64,000 bases of DNA from Sporofaciens musculi (GTDB lineage: Bacteria > Bacillota > Clostridia > Lachnospirales > Lachnospiraceae): contig NZ_WUQX01000001.1 of the NCBI RefSeq assembly GCF_009830285.1, positions 1,922,501-1,986,500 on the forward strand, given 5' to 3'. The notes below the pieces were generated by a model. That model did not search any database. It saw nothing but the letters and a program-made list of their open reading frames with translations, and was not told the DNA's origin. Positions 49,645 to 58,915 of this stretch are shown here, one piece after another. How positions within the stretch are numbered: position 1 is the first letter of the stretch; the number at the start of each line of letters is the position of its first letter. The translations under genes and the position numbers were made by a program.

Positions 49645-51309
49645 ATGATGAACACAATGGAATATACAGGGATGGACACGATTCTTGCCGGAAGCTTCCG
49701 GGCAGCTATCTATTGCAGGCTGTCCAAGGACGATGACCTTGACGGGACGAGTGCCAGTATCGAGAACCAGCGGGATATGCTGGAAAAGTTCTGCCAGAAG
49801 CAGGGATGGGAGGTTACGGCAGTCTATCAGGACGACGGCTTCACCGGCTTGAACATGGAACGCCCCGACCTGAAACGGATGTTGAAAGCCATCGAGCGGA
49901 AGCAGATAAACCTTGTGATTACAAAGGATTTATCGAGGTTAGGACGGAACTACTTGCAGACCGGGCAGCTTATTGAGGACTTCTTTCCAAGAAACGGTGT
50001 GCGCTACATCGCCATGAATGACGGTATCGACACCATGCGGGACAACAACGACATTGCGCCCTTTAAAAATATCCTGAATGAAATGTACAGCAAGGATATT
50101 TCCAAGAAAGTCCATTCCTCCTATGTGCTGAAGGCGCAGAAAGGCCAGTTCACCGGCTGTATCGCCCCGTTTGGCTACAAGAAAGACCCGGAGGACAAGA
50201 ACCACCTTCTTATTGACGGGGAAACCGCCCCGGTTGTCAGGCTGATTTTCGGGTATGCGCTGGACGGACACGGCCCCAACTACATCCGGCGCAGGCTGGA
50301 GGAAGAAAAGCACCCCTGCCCGACATGGTGGAACCGGAAGCGGGGACACCGGAACATCCGCACCAAATGGGAAAAGAAAGACCCGGAAAACGGGCGGTAC
50401 GTCTGGGACTTCTCCGTGATTAAGGAAATCCTGATGAATCCCGTCTACACCGGCGCAATCGCTTCCCAAAAGACCGAGTACCGCTTTAAAATCGGCACTA
50501 TCCGGGATAAGAAGCCGGAGGACTGGATTGTGGTGGAGGGGACGCATGAGCCGCTGGTGGACAAAAAGGACTTTGCGATTGTGCAGGAAAAACTGAAATC
50601 CCGCCAACGACCGGGCAAATCCGGGGAAATCAACCTCTTTGCAGGGCTGATAAAATGCGGGGAGTGCGGAAAGGCTCTCACCATCCGCACCACGCATGAG
50701 AAGTTCCCGAAGCGGATTTTCTCCTGTAAGACCTACAATGCCTATGGGAAGCAGCACTGCACACAGCACCGGATTGAGTTTGACACGCTCTATTCTCTTG
50801 TGCTGAACAAAATCCGGGAGTGCGCCGCCGCTGCCCTGACCGACAGTGAAGCAGTAGCCGGACGGCTGACTGACACCTGCAAAGCCGAACAGAAAGACCA
50901 GCAGGAAGCAATGGAACGCACCCTTGCCAAAGACGAGGAACGTATCCAAGTGCTGGAAAAAATGGTGCTTCGGCTCTATGAGGACATGGTAGCCGGACGA
51001 ATCACAGAAGCAAACTTCAATCTCCTTCTGGAAAAGACACAGAAGGAACAGGCAGAATTAAAGGCTAAAGTTGAGAAAGGCAGGAAACACCTTGCCGATG
51101 AAATCCGGCTTGCCGTGGACGCAAGGCAGTGGGTGGAATCCATACAGGAATATAAGGACATCACCGAGCTGGACGCTTCCATCCTGAACCGTCTGATTAA
51201 AGAAATCGTTGTCCATGAAACCATAGACAGCGATAAGACAAGACACATTTCTATCGAAATTCTTTTTAATCTCAAACCCATACCGGAAGTGGAGCAGGTC
51301 ACAAGCTGA
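49645..51309 (+). CDS. Large serine recombinase of IME2
   Basis: A 554-residue site-specific recombinase. The resolvase domain has Ser27 in YCRLSKDDD, then SIENQRDML, DDGFTGLNMERP and TKDLSRLGRNY. The recombinase domain includes PFGYKKDPEDKNHL, the zinc ribbon CGECGKALTIRTT with a later CKTYNAYGKQHC, then a coiled coil and the DUF4368-like end. This is the normal length, unlike the IME1 enzyme. It should act on the ATGGCT site in maff2. The gene lies at the right end, whereas that of IME1 lies at the left. Confidence 0.94.
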   Translation: MMNTMEYTGMDTILAGSFRAAIYCRLSKDDDLDGTSASIENQRDMLEKFCQKQGWEVTAVYQDDGFTGLNMERPDLKRMLKAIERKQINLVITKDLSRLGRNYLQTGQLIEDFFPRNGVRYIAMNDGIDTMRDNNDIAPFKNILNEMYSKDISKKVHSSYVLKAQKGQFTGCIAPFGYKKDPEDKNHLLIDGETAPVVRLIFGYALDGHGPNYIRRRLEEEKHPCPTWWNRKRGHRNIRTKWEKKDPENGRYVWDFSVIKEILMNPVYTGAIASQKTEYRFKIGTIRDKKPEDWIVVEGTHEPLVDKKDFAIVQEKLKSRQRPGKSGEINLFAGLIKCGECGKALTIRTTHEKFPKRIFSCKTYNAYGKQHCTQHRIEFDTLYSLVLNKIRECAAAALTDSEAVAGRLTDTCKAEQKDQQEAMERTLAKDEERIQVLEKMVLRLYEDMVAGRITEANFNLLLEKTQKEQAELKAKVEKGRKHLADEIRLAVDARQWVESIQEYKDITELDASILNRLIKEIVVHETIDSDKTRHISIEILFNLKPIPEVEQVTS

Positions 51310-51313
51310 CCGC

Positions 51314-51336
51314 TCCCCTGCTCCGGGGGATTCTTT
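51314..51336 (+). terminator. Weak terminator after the IME2 recombinase
   Basis: TCCCC (51314-51318) pairs with GGGGA (51326-51330), followed by TTCTTT. Short stem, so only moderate strength. Confidence 0.45.
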
Positions 51337-51418
51337 AAAAACTCCATATATATTTCTTGACGTGCCGCCGCCCGCCAGATAGCTGTATTGTTCCTACTAA
51401 TTGGGGATAACACAGCTT

Positions 51419-51487
51419 ATGGCTGGCGGCGGTATTGTGCTGGTGGGTGCCACGTTGATCCCGCTGCTCTCCGGCCTGTTCGGTTAA
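51419..51487 (+). pseudogene. maff2: Maff2, C-terminal fragment
   Basis: The last 22 codons of Maff2 (AGGGIVLVGATLIPLLSGLFG), a hydrophobic segment that follows KQV in the fragment at 39872. The ATG at 51419 belongs to the ATGGCT repeat and has no ribosome-binding site of its own. Excision of IME2 joins it to the N-terminal part in frame. Confidence 0.92.
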
Positions 51488-51493
51488 TAGCCG

Positions 51494-52357
51494 ATGGGCA
51501 GTCTGTTTGAAAGGATAACAGACTGGATTAAAGAGGGCTTAATCGAAGCGATCACAGGACAATACACTGGTATCTTTGAGTCCGTCAACAGCCAGGTCTC
51601 GGATGTGGCCTCGCAGGTAGGCCAGACTCCGCAGGGGTGGAATGGCGGCGTGTTCAGCATGATCCAGAATCTTTCTGAAACCGTCGTCATTCCCATTGCG
51701 GGAATTATCCTGACTTTTGTTCTTGTCTATGAACTGATCCAGATGATCCTTGAAAAGAACAACATGCACGATTTTGATATGTTCAACATCTTCAAGTGGA
51801 TTTTCAAAACCTTTGTTGCCACATATCTGCTCACCAACTGCTTTACTATCGTCATGGCGGTGTTTGACGTCGCCCAGAATGTGGTGAGCCAGAGCGCCGG
51901 CGTGATAAACGGGAACATGGATGTTACCGCTGCGCTGGCCGACCTGGAAACGCAGCTTGAAGCAATGGGGATGTGGGAACTGATCGGCCTGTGGCTGGAG
52001 ACCAACATCATCAACCTGTGCATGTGGGTGTTGTCCATCGTGATCTTTGTCATTGTGTATGGCCGTATGATTGAAATATATCTTACGGTCAGCCTGGCAC
52101 CCATACCCTTTTCCACAATGGCAAACCGTGAATGGGGGCAGATGGGGACAAATTACCTGCGTTCCCTGTTTGCTTTAGGTTTCCAGGGGTTTTTGATCCT
52201 GGTCTGCGTTGCAATTTATGCGGTGCTGGTCCAGTCGATCCCTTCTTCCGGTGACATTCACGGCGCGATCTGGGGTACGGCAGGCTATACGGTCCTGCTG
52301 GCCTTTGCCCTGTTTAAGACAGGCTCGCTATCCAAAAGTATTTTTAACTCGCATTAG
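51494..52357 (+). CDS. VirB6/TrbL-like conjugal membrane protein (CD1112 type)
   Basis: A 287-residue membrane protein with about six helices (for example VVIPIAGIILTFVLVYELIQMIL, shortened here; LSIVIFVIVYGRMIEIYL; GFLILVCVAIYAVLV). The conserved TVSLAPIPFSTMANREWG is the signature of the CD1112 family. It is the inner-membrane pore component of the ICE transfer machine. It starts six bases after maff2, so when maff2 is split its translation and transcription may also suffer, since the terminator and the IME lie upstream. Confidence 0.92.
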   Translation: MGSLFERITDWIKEGLIEAITGQYTGIFESVNSQVSDVASQVGQTPQGWNGGVFSMIQNLSETVVIPIAGIILTFVLVYELIQMILEKNNMHDFDMFNIFKWIFKTFVATYLLTNCFTIVMAVFDVAQNVVSQSAGVINGNMDVTAALADLETQLEAMGMWELIGLWLETNIINLCMWVLSIVIFVIVYGRMIEIYLTVSLAPIPFSTMANREWGQMGTNYLRSLFALGFQGFLILVCVAIYAVLVQSIPSSGDIHGAIWGTAGYTVLLAFALFKTGSLSKSIFNSH

Positions 52358-52401
52358 CGTGTAACCAACCTACATTTTAACAAGAAGGAGGACTTTCCTA
52401 T

Positions 52402-52845
52402 ATGAGTAAGACAAACAACGAACCCATGCAGCCGGAGGCTCAGGCGGGCGAAGGCTTGAAACTGGATGTAAATGTACGCCCGATTGCCCCGATGGGGAAC
52501 CTTCTGGCTTTCGCCAATGTGACGATTGGGGACTGTTTCAAGATCGACGGCTTCCGTATCTGCTCCGGTGAAAACGGGCTGTATGTCAATATGCCTTCCA
52601 CCCAGGATAAGCAGGGAAAATGGAGGGATGTCTGCTGGCCGGTGACGGCGGATTTCCGCAGGCAGCTTAACGATGCCCTGATTGAAGGGTACGGCCAGGC
52701 GATTGAAAATTTGCAGGCCACCCTTGAAGCGACAAAGGGAGCGGCGGAGAAACCTTCCCTGACCGGCGCCCTGAAGGATAATGCCGGCAAGGTCAAGACG
52801 CAGCCGGCAAAGCCTGCTCCCGCCAAGAATGAGCAGGCCCGATAA
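52402..52845 (+). CDS. SpoVG-domain protein of the ICE
   Basis: A 147-residue protein. The first 95 residues are a SpoVG domain (LDVNVRPIAPMGNLLAFANVTIGDCFKIDGFRIC; PVTADFRRQLNDALIEGYGQAI). SpoVG proteins bind DNA or RNA and regulate many processes, and ICE copies are of unknown role. The C-terminal 50 residues are Ala/Lys-rich and likely disordered. ATG 52402 follows GAAGGAGGA. It shares its last base with the MT-A70 start. Confidence 0.9.
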   Translation: MSKTNNEPMQPEAQAGEGLKLDVNVRPIAPMGNLLAFANVTIGDCFKIDGFRICSGENGLYVNMPSTQDKQGKWRDVCWPVTADFRRQLNDALIEGYGQAIENLQATLEATKGAAEKPSLTGALKDNAGKVKTQPAKPAPAKNEQAR

Positions 52846-53402
52846 TGCCGGAGGCTGGAAAATATGGCATCGTGTATGCGGACCCACCCTGGCGTTATGA
52901 TATGAAACGCGGCAACGGGGTGGCGGAAAACCATTACCCAACCATGAGCATAGAAGAAATATGCGCACTGCCGGTTGCAGACCTTGTGGCCAAAGACAGT
53001 GCGCTTTTTCTATGGGCCACCTTCCCGCAGCTCAATGAAGCCTTCCGGGTAATCGAAGCATGGGGCTTCAAATATAAGACGCTGGCCTTTTTGTGGCTGA
53101 AACAGAACCGGAAAGCGGATTCCTGGTTTTATGGGATGGGATTCTGGACCCGCTCTAATGCGGAGGTGTGCTTACTGGCGACCAGGGGAAACCCCAAACG
53201 CCAGTGTGCGGGAATCCACCAGTTTGTGATCTCCCATATCGAACAGCACAGCAAGAAGCCGGACGAGGTACGGGATAAGATTGTGAAGCTCATGGGCGAC
53301 CAGCCCAGGGTAGAACTGTTCGCAAGGCAGCAGACCCCCGGCTGGGATGTGTGGGGAAATGAAGTGGATTCCAGTATCACGATGCCGGAAAGGAAGAAGT
53401 GA
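52845..53402 (+). CDS. MT-A70 family adenine methyltransferase
   Basis: A 185-residue methylase with the catalytic motif DPPW at residues 13-16 (YADPPWRYD) and the closing PRVELFARQQTPGWDVWGNE. Relatives methylate adenine N6 in DNA or RNA. In an ICE, self-methylation could protect the DNA from restriction in the recipient. It is tightly coupled to the SpoVG gene and to PrgI. Target sequence unknown, and no restriction partner is nearby. Confidence 0.9.
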   Translation: MPEAGKYGIVYADPPWRYDMKRGNGVAENHYPTMSIEEICALPVADLVAKDSALFLWATFPQLNEAFRVIEAWGFKYKTLAFLWLKQNRKADSWFYGMGFWTRSNAEVCLLATRGNPKRQCAGIHQFVISHIEQHSKKPDEVRDKIVKLMGDQPRVELFARQQTPGWDVWGNEVDSSITMPERKK

Positions 53403-53430
53403 TATACAGCATGAATGGAGGTGAATTTAC

Positions 53431-53865
53431 ATGCCCTATGTACCCGTACCCAAAGACTTAACGAAAGTCAAGACCAAGCTGGCGTTTAACCTGACGAAGC
53501 GCCAGCTTATTTGTTTCAGCCTGGCCGCGCTGGTGGGGCTGCCGGTATATTTCCTTACCCGCGGCGCTATCGGCAACTCGGCGGCGGTGCTGTTGATGAT
53601 CGGGCTTATGATGCCCTTTTTCTTTTTCGCCATGTATGAGCGGGACGGACAGCCGGCGGAGAAACTTCTGAAAAACAGGCTCCGCTATAAGCTCTGGCCG
53701 AAGAAACGGCCATACCGGACGGAAAACCTGTATAAATCCATGTCAAAGAAGGAGGTTACGAGGATTGCCAAAAACCAAACAGCAGGAAGCCCAGGAAAAA
53801 CGTCTGCAAAGAAACATCAGGCAGGCAAAAACGGCCAGGGCCGACGCAAAGACAAGCGGAAATAA
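53431..53865 (+). CDS. prgI: PrgI family conjugation protein
   Basis: A 144-residue membrane protein. The conserved start PYVPVPKDLTKVKTKLAFNLTKRQ is followed by two membrane segments (about 30-45 and 50-68) and a basic C terminus. PrgI proteins replace VirB3 in Gram-positive type IV secretion systems and recruit VirB4. The VirB4 gene starts 100 bases before its end in another frame. ATG 53431 follows GGAGGTG. Confidence 0.9.
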   Translation: MPYVPVPKDLTKVKTKLAFNLTKRQLICFSLAALVGLPVYFLTRGAIGNSAAVLLMIGLMMPFFFFAMYERDGQPAEKLLKNRLRYKLWPKKRPYRTENLYKSMSKKEVTRIAKNQTAGSPGKTSAKKHQAGKNGQGRRKDKRK

Positions 53866-56233
53866 GACTGTCCGCACCAGGCCGCCTAAAAAGGGCGGCT
53901 TTTTTGCCGGGCTGAAAACGGACGCCCCGCAGACGGTCCAGCAGAGTATTCCCTATAAGGAAATGTACCGGGATGGAATCTGCCGGCTGACGGATAAGCT
54001 CTACACCAAGACGGTGCAGTTTTTTGATATTAACTACCAGCTTGCACAGGCGGATGACAAAGCGCAGATTTTTGAGGGCTACTGTGATTTCCTCAATTAT
54101 TTTGACGCTTCGATCCATGTGCAGCTTACCTTCATCAACCAGCGGGCCAACATGCAGGATTTCGCCCGCAGTATCGACATCCCCATCCGCGGCGACGAAT
54201 ATGACGGAATCCGCAGGGAATATGGGGATATGTTAAAGGGCCAGCTCCAAAAAGGCAACAACGGCCTTACCAAGCGGAAATATATCACCTTCGGCATTGA
54301 GGCTGACGACCTTCGCACTGCAAAGATGCGCCTGGAGCGGATCGAGGCCGACGTGCTGGCGAATTTCAAAGCCCTGGGAGCACAGGCAAAGCCGTTAGAC
54401 GGGCAGGAACGCCTGGAGCTCCTTCACAGCCAGCTCCACCCGGACGGGCAGGAAAAGTTTCATTTTGCCTGGGCGGACCTGCCGAAAACCGGGCTTTCCA
54501 CAAAAGATTTTATTGCGCCCTCCGGCCTGTCGTTCTCGAATGACGGAAAGACCTTCCGGGTGGCCGACCATTCCGGGGCAGTGTCCTTTTTGCAGATTTT
54601 AGCGCCGGAGCTGACGGACCGGCTGCTGGCGGAGCTGCTTGACCTGGACGACGCCGTGACGGTGAACCTGCATATCCAGTCCATCGACCAGGCCCAGGCG
54701 ATCAAGAACATCAAACGCAAGATGTCCGATTTGCAGAAAATGACCATTGAAGAACAGAAGAAAGCGGTCCGTGCCGGTTATGACATGGACATCATACCTA
54801 CCGACCTTGCCACCTACGGCGAAGAAGCAAAGAATCTCCTACAGGATTTGCAGAGCCGGAATGAGCGCATGTTTCTCGTGACGGTGCTGGTGGAGAATAT
54901 CGCTTCCAAACGGCAAAAGCTGTTTAATGATATTCTGTCTGCCTCCGGTATTGCGCAGAAATATAACTGTGCCCTGAAACGTCTGGACTACCAGCAGGAA
55001 CAGGGGCTTATGTCCTCTCTTGCCTTAGGGTTGAACCAGATTGAAATTGAGCGTGGGCTTACGACAAGCAGCACCGCCATTTTCGTGCCGTTTACGACCT
55101 GCGAGCTGTTCCAGGAGGGCGAGGCGCTTTATTATGGCCTGAACGCTTTAAGCAATAACCTGATCATGGCGAACCGCAAGAGCTTAAAGAATCCAAACGG
55201 CCTGTTCCTGGGAACGCCCGGCAGCGGCAAGTCCTTCTCTGCCAAGCGTGAGATCGTCAACGTGTTCCTTTTAACGGAGGATGACATCATTATTGCAGAC
55301 CCGGAAAATGAGTACGGGCCTCTGGTACAGCAGTTTGGAGATCAGGGGCAGGTCATTGACATTTCCCCGACTTCCACCAACTATATCAATCCGATGGACA
55401 TTAACCTGGACTATTCGGACGATGAAAACCCCATCACACTGAAAAGCGATTTTATCCTGTCGCTGTGTGACCTGATTATCGGCGGCAAGGAAGGGCTTTC
55501 CCCGATTGAGAGGACCATCATTGACCGTTGCACGAGGCTTGTGTACCGGGATTATTTGCAGGACCCACGCCCGGAAAATATGCCGGTCCTGGGCGACTTG
55601 TATGAGCTGCTTTTGAAACAGGCGGAGCCGGAGGCGCAGAATATCGCTACGGCGCTGGAAATCTACGTCAATGGCTCCCTGAATGTGTTCAATCACCGTT
55701 CCAACATTGACATGAACAACCACCGGGTACTCTGCTTCCAGTTAAAGTCTCTGGGCAAGGCCCTGAAAGAGATCGGGCTTCTCATTATGCAGGATGCCGT
55801 GTGGAACCGTGTTACCGCCAACCGCTCGAAGCACAAGACGACCTGGTTCTATATCGACGAATTCCACCTCCTTTTGAAAGGCCAGACCGGAAGTTTCAGT
55901 GTGGAAATCTGGAAAAGATTCCGTAAATGGGGCGGCATACCATCGGGCCTGACGCAGAATGTGAAGGACCTGCTGGCCTCCCGCGAGATTGAGAATATCT
56001 TTGAGAACTCGGATTTTATCTACATGCTGAACCAGGCCCAGGGGGACCGGCAGATTTTGGCGAAGCAGTTGGGGATTTCCCCGCACCAGCTTTCCTATGT
56101 GACCCATTCAGGCCCCGGCGAGGGGCTTCTGTTTTTCGGGAATGTGATTATCCCCTTTGTCGATCATTTTCCGAAGGACACCCTGTTATACAGCGTACTT
56201 ACAACACGGCCTGATGAAGTGGCAGGTGCGTAA
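53765..56233 (+). CDS. virB4: VirB4-like conjugation ATPase (CD1110 type)
   Basis: An 822-residue ATPase that powers the transfer channel. A VirB4 N-terminal domain precedes Walker A GTPGSGKSFSAKRE near residue 483 and Walker B TWFYIDEFHLLLK. The closing part has LTQNVKDLLASREIENIFENSDF, conserved in VirB4/TraE. The gene is intact. TTG 53765 follows AAGGAGG (53749-53755). Overlap with prgI ensures coupled synthesis of the two partners. Confidence 0.94.
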   Translation: MPKTKQQEAQEKRLQRNIRQAKTARADAKTSGNKTVRTRPPKKGGFFAGLKTDAPQTVQQSIPYKEMYRDGICRLTDKLYTKTVQFFDINYQLAQADDKAQIFEGYCDFLNYFDASIHVQLTFINQRANMQDFARSIDIPIRGDEYDGIRREYGDMLKGQLQKGNNGLTKRKYITFGIEADDLRTAKMRLERIEADVLANFKALGAQAKPLDGQERLELLHSQLHPDGQEKFHFAWADLPKTGLSTKDFIAPSGLSFSNDGKTFRVADHSGAVSFLQILAPELTDRLLAELLDLDDAVTVNLHIQSIDQAQAIKNIKRKMSDLQKMTIEEQKKAVRAGYDMDIIPTDLATYGEEAKNLLQDLQSRNERMFLVTVLVENIASKRQKLFNDILSASGIAQKYNCALKRLDYQQEQGLMSSLALGLNQIEIERGLTTSSTAIFVPFTTCELFQEGEALYYGLNALSNNLIMANRKSLKNPNGLFLGTPGSGKSFSAKREIVNVFLLTEDDIIIADPENEYGPLVQQFGDQGQVIDISPTSTNYINPMDINLDYSDDENPITLKSDFILSLCDLIIGGKEGLSPIERTIIDRCTRLVYRDYLQDPRPENMPVLGDLYELLLKQAEPEAQNIATALEIYVNGSLNVFNHRSNIDMNNHRVLCFQLKSLGKALKEIGLLIMQDAVWNRVTANRSKHKTTWFYIDEFHLLLKGQTGSFSVEIWKRFRKWGGIPSGLTQNVKDLLASREIENIFENSDFIYMLNQAQGDRQILAKQLGISPHQLSYVTHSGPGEGLLFFGNVIIPFVDHFPKDTLLYSVLTTRPDEVAGA

Positions 56234-56269
56234 ATTCCCGAAAAATAAAAATGACTGGAGGTGATAACA

Positions 56270-58897
56270 GTGCCGCGGGACAAAGAATTTCAGAGGAAAA
56301 AGAAAGATGCCCGGATGCCGGTCCGTGATTCCCATGCGGAGGAACGTATGGACACTCGGCAGAGCGAACAGGATTTTAACCTGCTTCGGGCCAGGGACGC
56401 CCCTTCTTCTTCGGGAACGGCCCGGAGCCGGAGGTATGAAACCGCAGCACAGCAGGCAGCGGATGATATGCAGCCTTCCGCAGCGGATGTACAGCAGGCG
56501 GCCACTTCCACGCTGGAACATTTGGCTGGAAAAGATTTGGACCATGAGCCTTCTGCACCAGAACTGCGCCGGAGGGATTTCAGATATGAAGAATCCCGGC
56601 GTGCGGATTTTGACAGTGGCAATTCTGGTACAGAACACCACACACAGGGAGAACCCGGTCAGGCAGAACGCCGTTCCCGGATGCACCAGCACGGCAACAA
56701 ATACCAGCAGCGTTTCCAGGAGGCGGCAAAGGCCGAGGAACCAAAGGACAAGCCACCGGAGGCAGCCGAAGGAGAACCAAAACGGCCTTCCAAGCTGGAA
56801 TTTACCGCTGACGAACTCCCACCAGAGGCAAAAGATACAAAGCTCACCAAAGCCCGGAGGAAAGCGGAACGGACAGCAGAAAAACTGGAGCAGGCGGAGA
56901 ATCGTCTGCCTGCCCGCCGTAAGCTGCGGATGGAAACATCTTCTGATCCTGATACGGGTAAAGCCAAAAAGCACCTGAAATTTGAAAAGGAGGTGAAATC
57001 CCAAAGGACCCATGTAAAGGGTCCTGCTCCGATGCGCCCGGTAAAGGTCGGCACAAACATGGCGGTTGGCTACGCCCACAAAAAAATCTACCAGGCGGAG
57101 AATGAAAATGTCGGCATTAAAGCAGCCCACCGCACCGAGCTTGTAAGCGAGTCGGGGCTGCGCATGGCATACCACAGGCATAAGACCGCGCCATACCGCA
57201 GGGTGGCAAAATTACAGCAGAAATCAGCCAGGGCCAATGCCCGGCTTGCCTACTGGCAGGCATTACAGGACAACCCGGAGCTGAAGAAAAATCTTCTTGC
57301 CCGGATGTGGCAGAAACAGAAAATTAAACGCCAGTATGCCAAAGCAGCCAGAGAAGCGAAAAAAGCGGGAAAGTGCGCAAAGGACACCGCCGTTACCACG
57401 GAGAAGATCGCTGCCGGCGTGGTTCACGCTGTCAAGCGCCACCCGGTTATATGTGGAATCGTGATCCTGCTCCTTTTGGTATTTTTCCTGATTACCTCCC
57501 TCTTTTCTTCCTTTTCTAATCTGGGAACCGGAGGGCTGGGGAGCCTTGCTGCCTCTACTTATCTGGCGGACGACGCGGACATCAACAATGCGGAGCTTGT
57601 CTATACCGAGTGGGAAACGGACTTGCAAATGCAGATCAACCGTGTGGAATCGGACCGGTCCGGTTATGACGAATACCGCTATAACATCGGCCCCATTGAG
57701 CATGACCCTTATGTTTTAATGGGGTATCTCACCTCTGCGTATCAGGATTTCACCTATGCACAGATCGAGAGCGTCCTCCGAGAGCTTTTTAACGGGCAGT
57801 ATTCCCTATCTTTTTCAGAAGAAACGGAAATCCGCTACCGGACAGAAACAAGCATTGACCCGGAGACCGGTGAGGAAACGGAGGAAGAAGTGCCTTATGA
57901 GTGGCACATCTTAAATGTAACGCTTACTTCCACGCCGCTTGAAAACCTGGTGGTTTCACGCATGGACGCAGACCAGAAGGAAATCTGCGAGATTTTATTG
58001 CAGACCAAAGGCAACCGGCAGTATGTGAAAAATGTGTTTGGCACGAACTGGCTGCCCTATGTCACCAGCTACTACGGCTACCGGGTACACCCAATCAGCG
58101 GGGGAAAGAACTACCATACCGGCGTTGACATTGGGATGCCCCAGGGCACGGAGATTTTGGCCGGGCATGACGGCACGGTCACGCTGGCAGGAAACGCGGG
58201 CGGCTATGGCCTGTGCGTTGCCATTGAGGGCGAGGCTTACGAGGGGCACTCCCTTACCACCAAATACGGCCACTGTTCGCAAATCTTAGTATCTGCCGGA
58301 CAGGAGGTAAAAGCCGGGGATGTGATTGCGAAGGTCGGCAGTACCGGAAATTCCACCGGGCCGCACCTGCACCTGGAGGTGCTGGTTGACGGCCAGTATA
58401 TGAATCCCATGTATTTCGCCGATACCGGCGATACCAGCGAGCGGCATCTGCCGGCAATAGGCGCAGGTGGCGGAGGGAATTATTTCAATTATGATGTACC
58501 GCCAGAGGCCCTTGCGGATGAAAAATTTGCGGCTATGCTCGCGGAGGCTGAAAAGTATTTAGGCTATCCGTATGTATGGGGCGGCGCAAGCCCTTCCACT
58601 TCCTTTGACTGTTCCGGGTATGTTTCCTGGGTGGTCAATCATTGCGGCGTGGGCTGGAATTTCGGACGCCTGACCGCAGATGGGCTTTTAGGCGTGTGTA
58701 CGCCTGTATCAAACGCGGATGCAAGTCCCGGCGACCTGATTTTCTTCCAGGGCACCTATAACACCAGCGGCGCAAGCCATGTGGGAATCTATGTGGGTAA
58801 CGGGATGATGATCCATTGCGGGGACCCGATCTCCTACGCGAACATCAACACAAGCTACTGGCAGCAGCACTTTTATACATTTGGGCGTCTGCCCTGA
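56270..58897 (+). CDS. Two-domain cell-wall hydrolase of the transfer machine (CD1108 type)
   Basis: An 875-residue protein. The first 380 residues are charged and probably cytoplasmic (coiled and disordered), then one membrane segment at about 390-415, then the outer part. That part carries a LytM/M23 metallopeptidase (YHTGVDIGMPQGTEILAG, TGPHLHLEVL, about 600-710) and a C-terminal NlpC/P60 domain (YPYVWGGASPSTSFDCSG, with Cys781, and SHVGIYVGNG). It opens peptidoglycan for the channel, like Tn916 Orf14 and VirB1-type proteins. GTG 56270 is preferred to GTG 56261, which lies in the AGGTG site. Confidence 0.92.
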   Translation: MPRDKEFQRKKKDARMPVRDSHAEERMDTRQSEQDFNLLRARDAPSSSGTARSRRYETAAQQAADDMQPSAADVQQAATSTLEHLAGKDLDHEPSAPELRRRDFRYEESRRADFDSGNSGTEHHTQGEPGQAERRSRMHQHGNKYQQRFQEAAKAEEPKDKPPEAAEGEPKRPSKLEFTADELPPEAKDTKLTKARRKAERTAEKLEQAENRLPARRKLRMETSSDPDTGKAKKHLKFEKEVKSQRTHVKGPAPMRPVKVGTNMAVGYAHKKIYQAENENVGIKAAHRTELVSESGLRMAYHRHKTAPYRRVAKLQQKSARANARLAYWQALQDNPELKKNLLARMWQKQKIKRQYAKAAREAKKAGKCAKDTAVTTEKIAAGVVHAVKRHPVICGIVILLLLVFFLITSLFSSFSNLGTGGLGSLAASTYLADDADINNAELVYTEWETDLQMQINRVESDRSGYDEYRYNIGPIEHDPYVLMGYLTSAYQDFTYAQIESVLRELFNGQYSLSFSEETEIRYRTETSIDPETGEETEEEVPYEWHILNVTLTSTPLENLVVSRMDADQKEICEILLQTKGNRQYVKNVFGTNWLPYVTSYYGYRVHPISGGKNYHTGVDIGMPQGTEILAGHDGTVTLAGNAGGYGLCVAIEGEAYEGHSLTTKYGHCSQILVSAGQEVKAGDVIAKVGSTGNSTGPHLHLEVLVDGQYMNPMYFADTGDTSERHLPAIGAGGGGNYFNYDVPPEALADEKFAAMLAEAEKYLGYPYVWGGASPSTSFDCSGYVSWVVNHCGVGWNFGRLTADGLLGVCTPVSNADASPGDLIFFQGTYNTSGASHVGIYVGNGMMIHCGDPISYANINTSYWQQHFYTFGRLP

Positions 58898-58915
58898 CAG
58901 ATTGGAGGTAATAAA

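Larger units (their letters stand above)
40019..51424 (+). mobile_element. IME2: serine-recombinase mobilizable element inserted in maff2
   Basis: The direct repeat ATGGCT at 40019-40024 and 51419-51424 marks both ends, 11,400 bp apart. Removing one copy and everything between restores maff2. Contents: two convergent XRE regulators, a SymE-like protein, an AT-rich cargo gene, a larger XRE regulator, a small rep-like protein, DUF3847, a domain shared with the ICE, candidate oriT, a GNAT cargo gene, MobA/MobL relaxase, CHC2 primase, VapE helicase, a small protein and the serine recombinase. It lacks secretion genes and so depends on a helper. IMEs in maff2 of Tn1549-family ICEs have, to my recollection, been described. 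Confidence 0.92.

Noticed and set aside
49939..50949. 336-codon frame on the minus strand inside the IME2 recombinase
   Set aside because: Antisense shadow of a GC-rich recombinase gene.
56186..57181. 331-codon frame on the minus strand inside the CD1108-type gene
   Set aside because: Antisense to a disordered, GC-rich coding region; no start signals.
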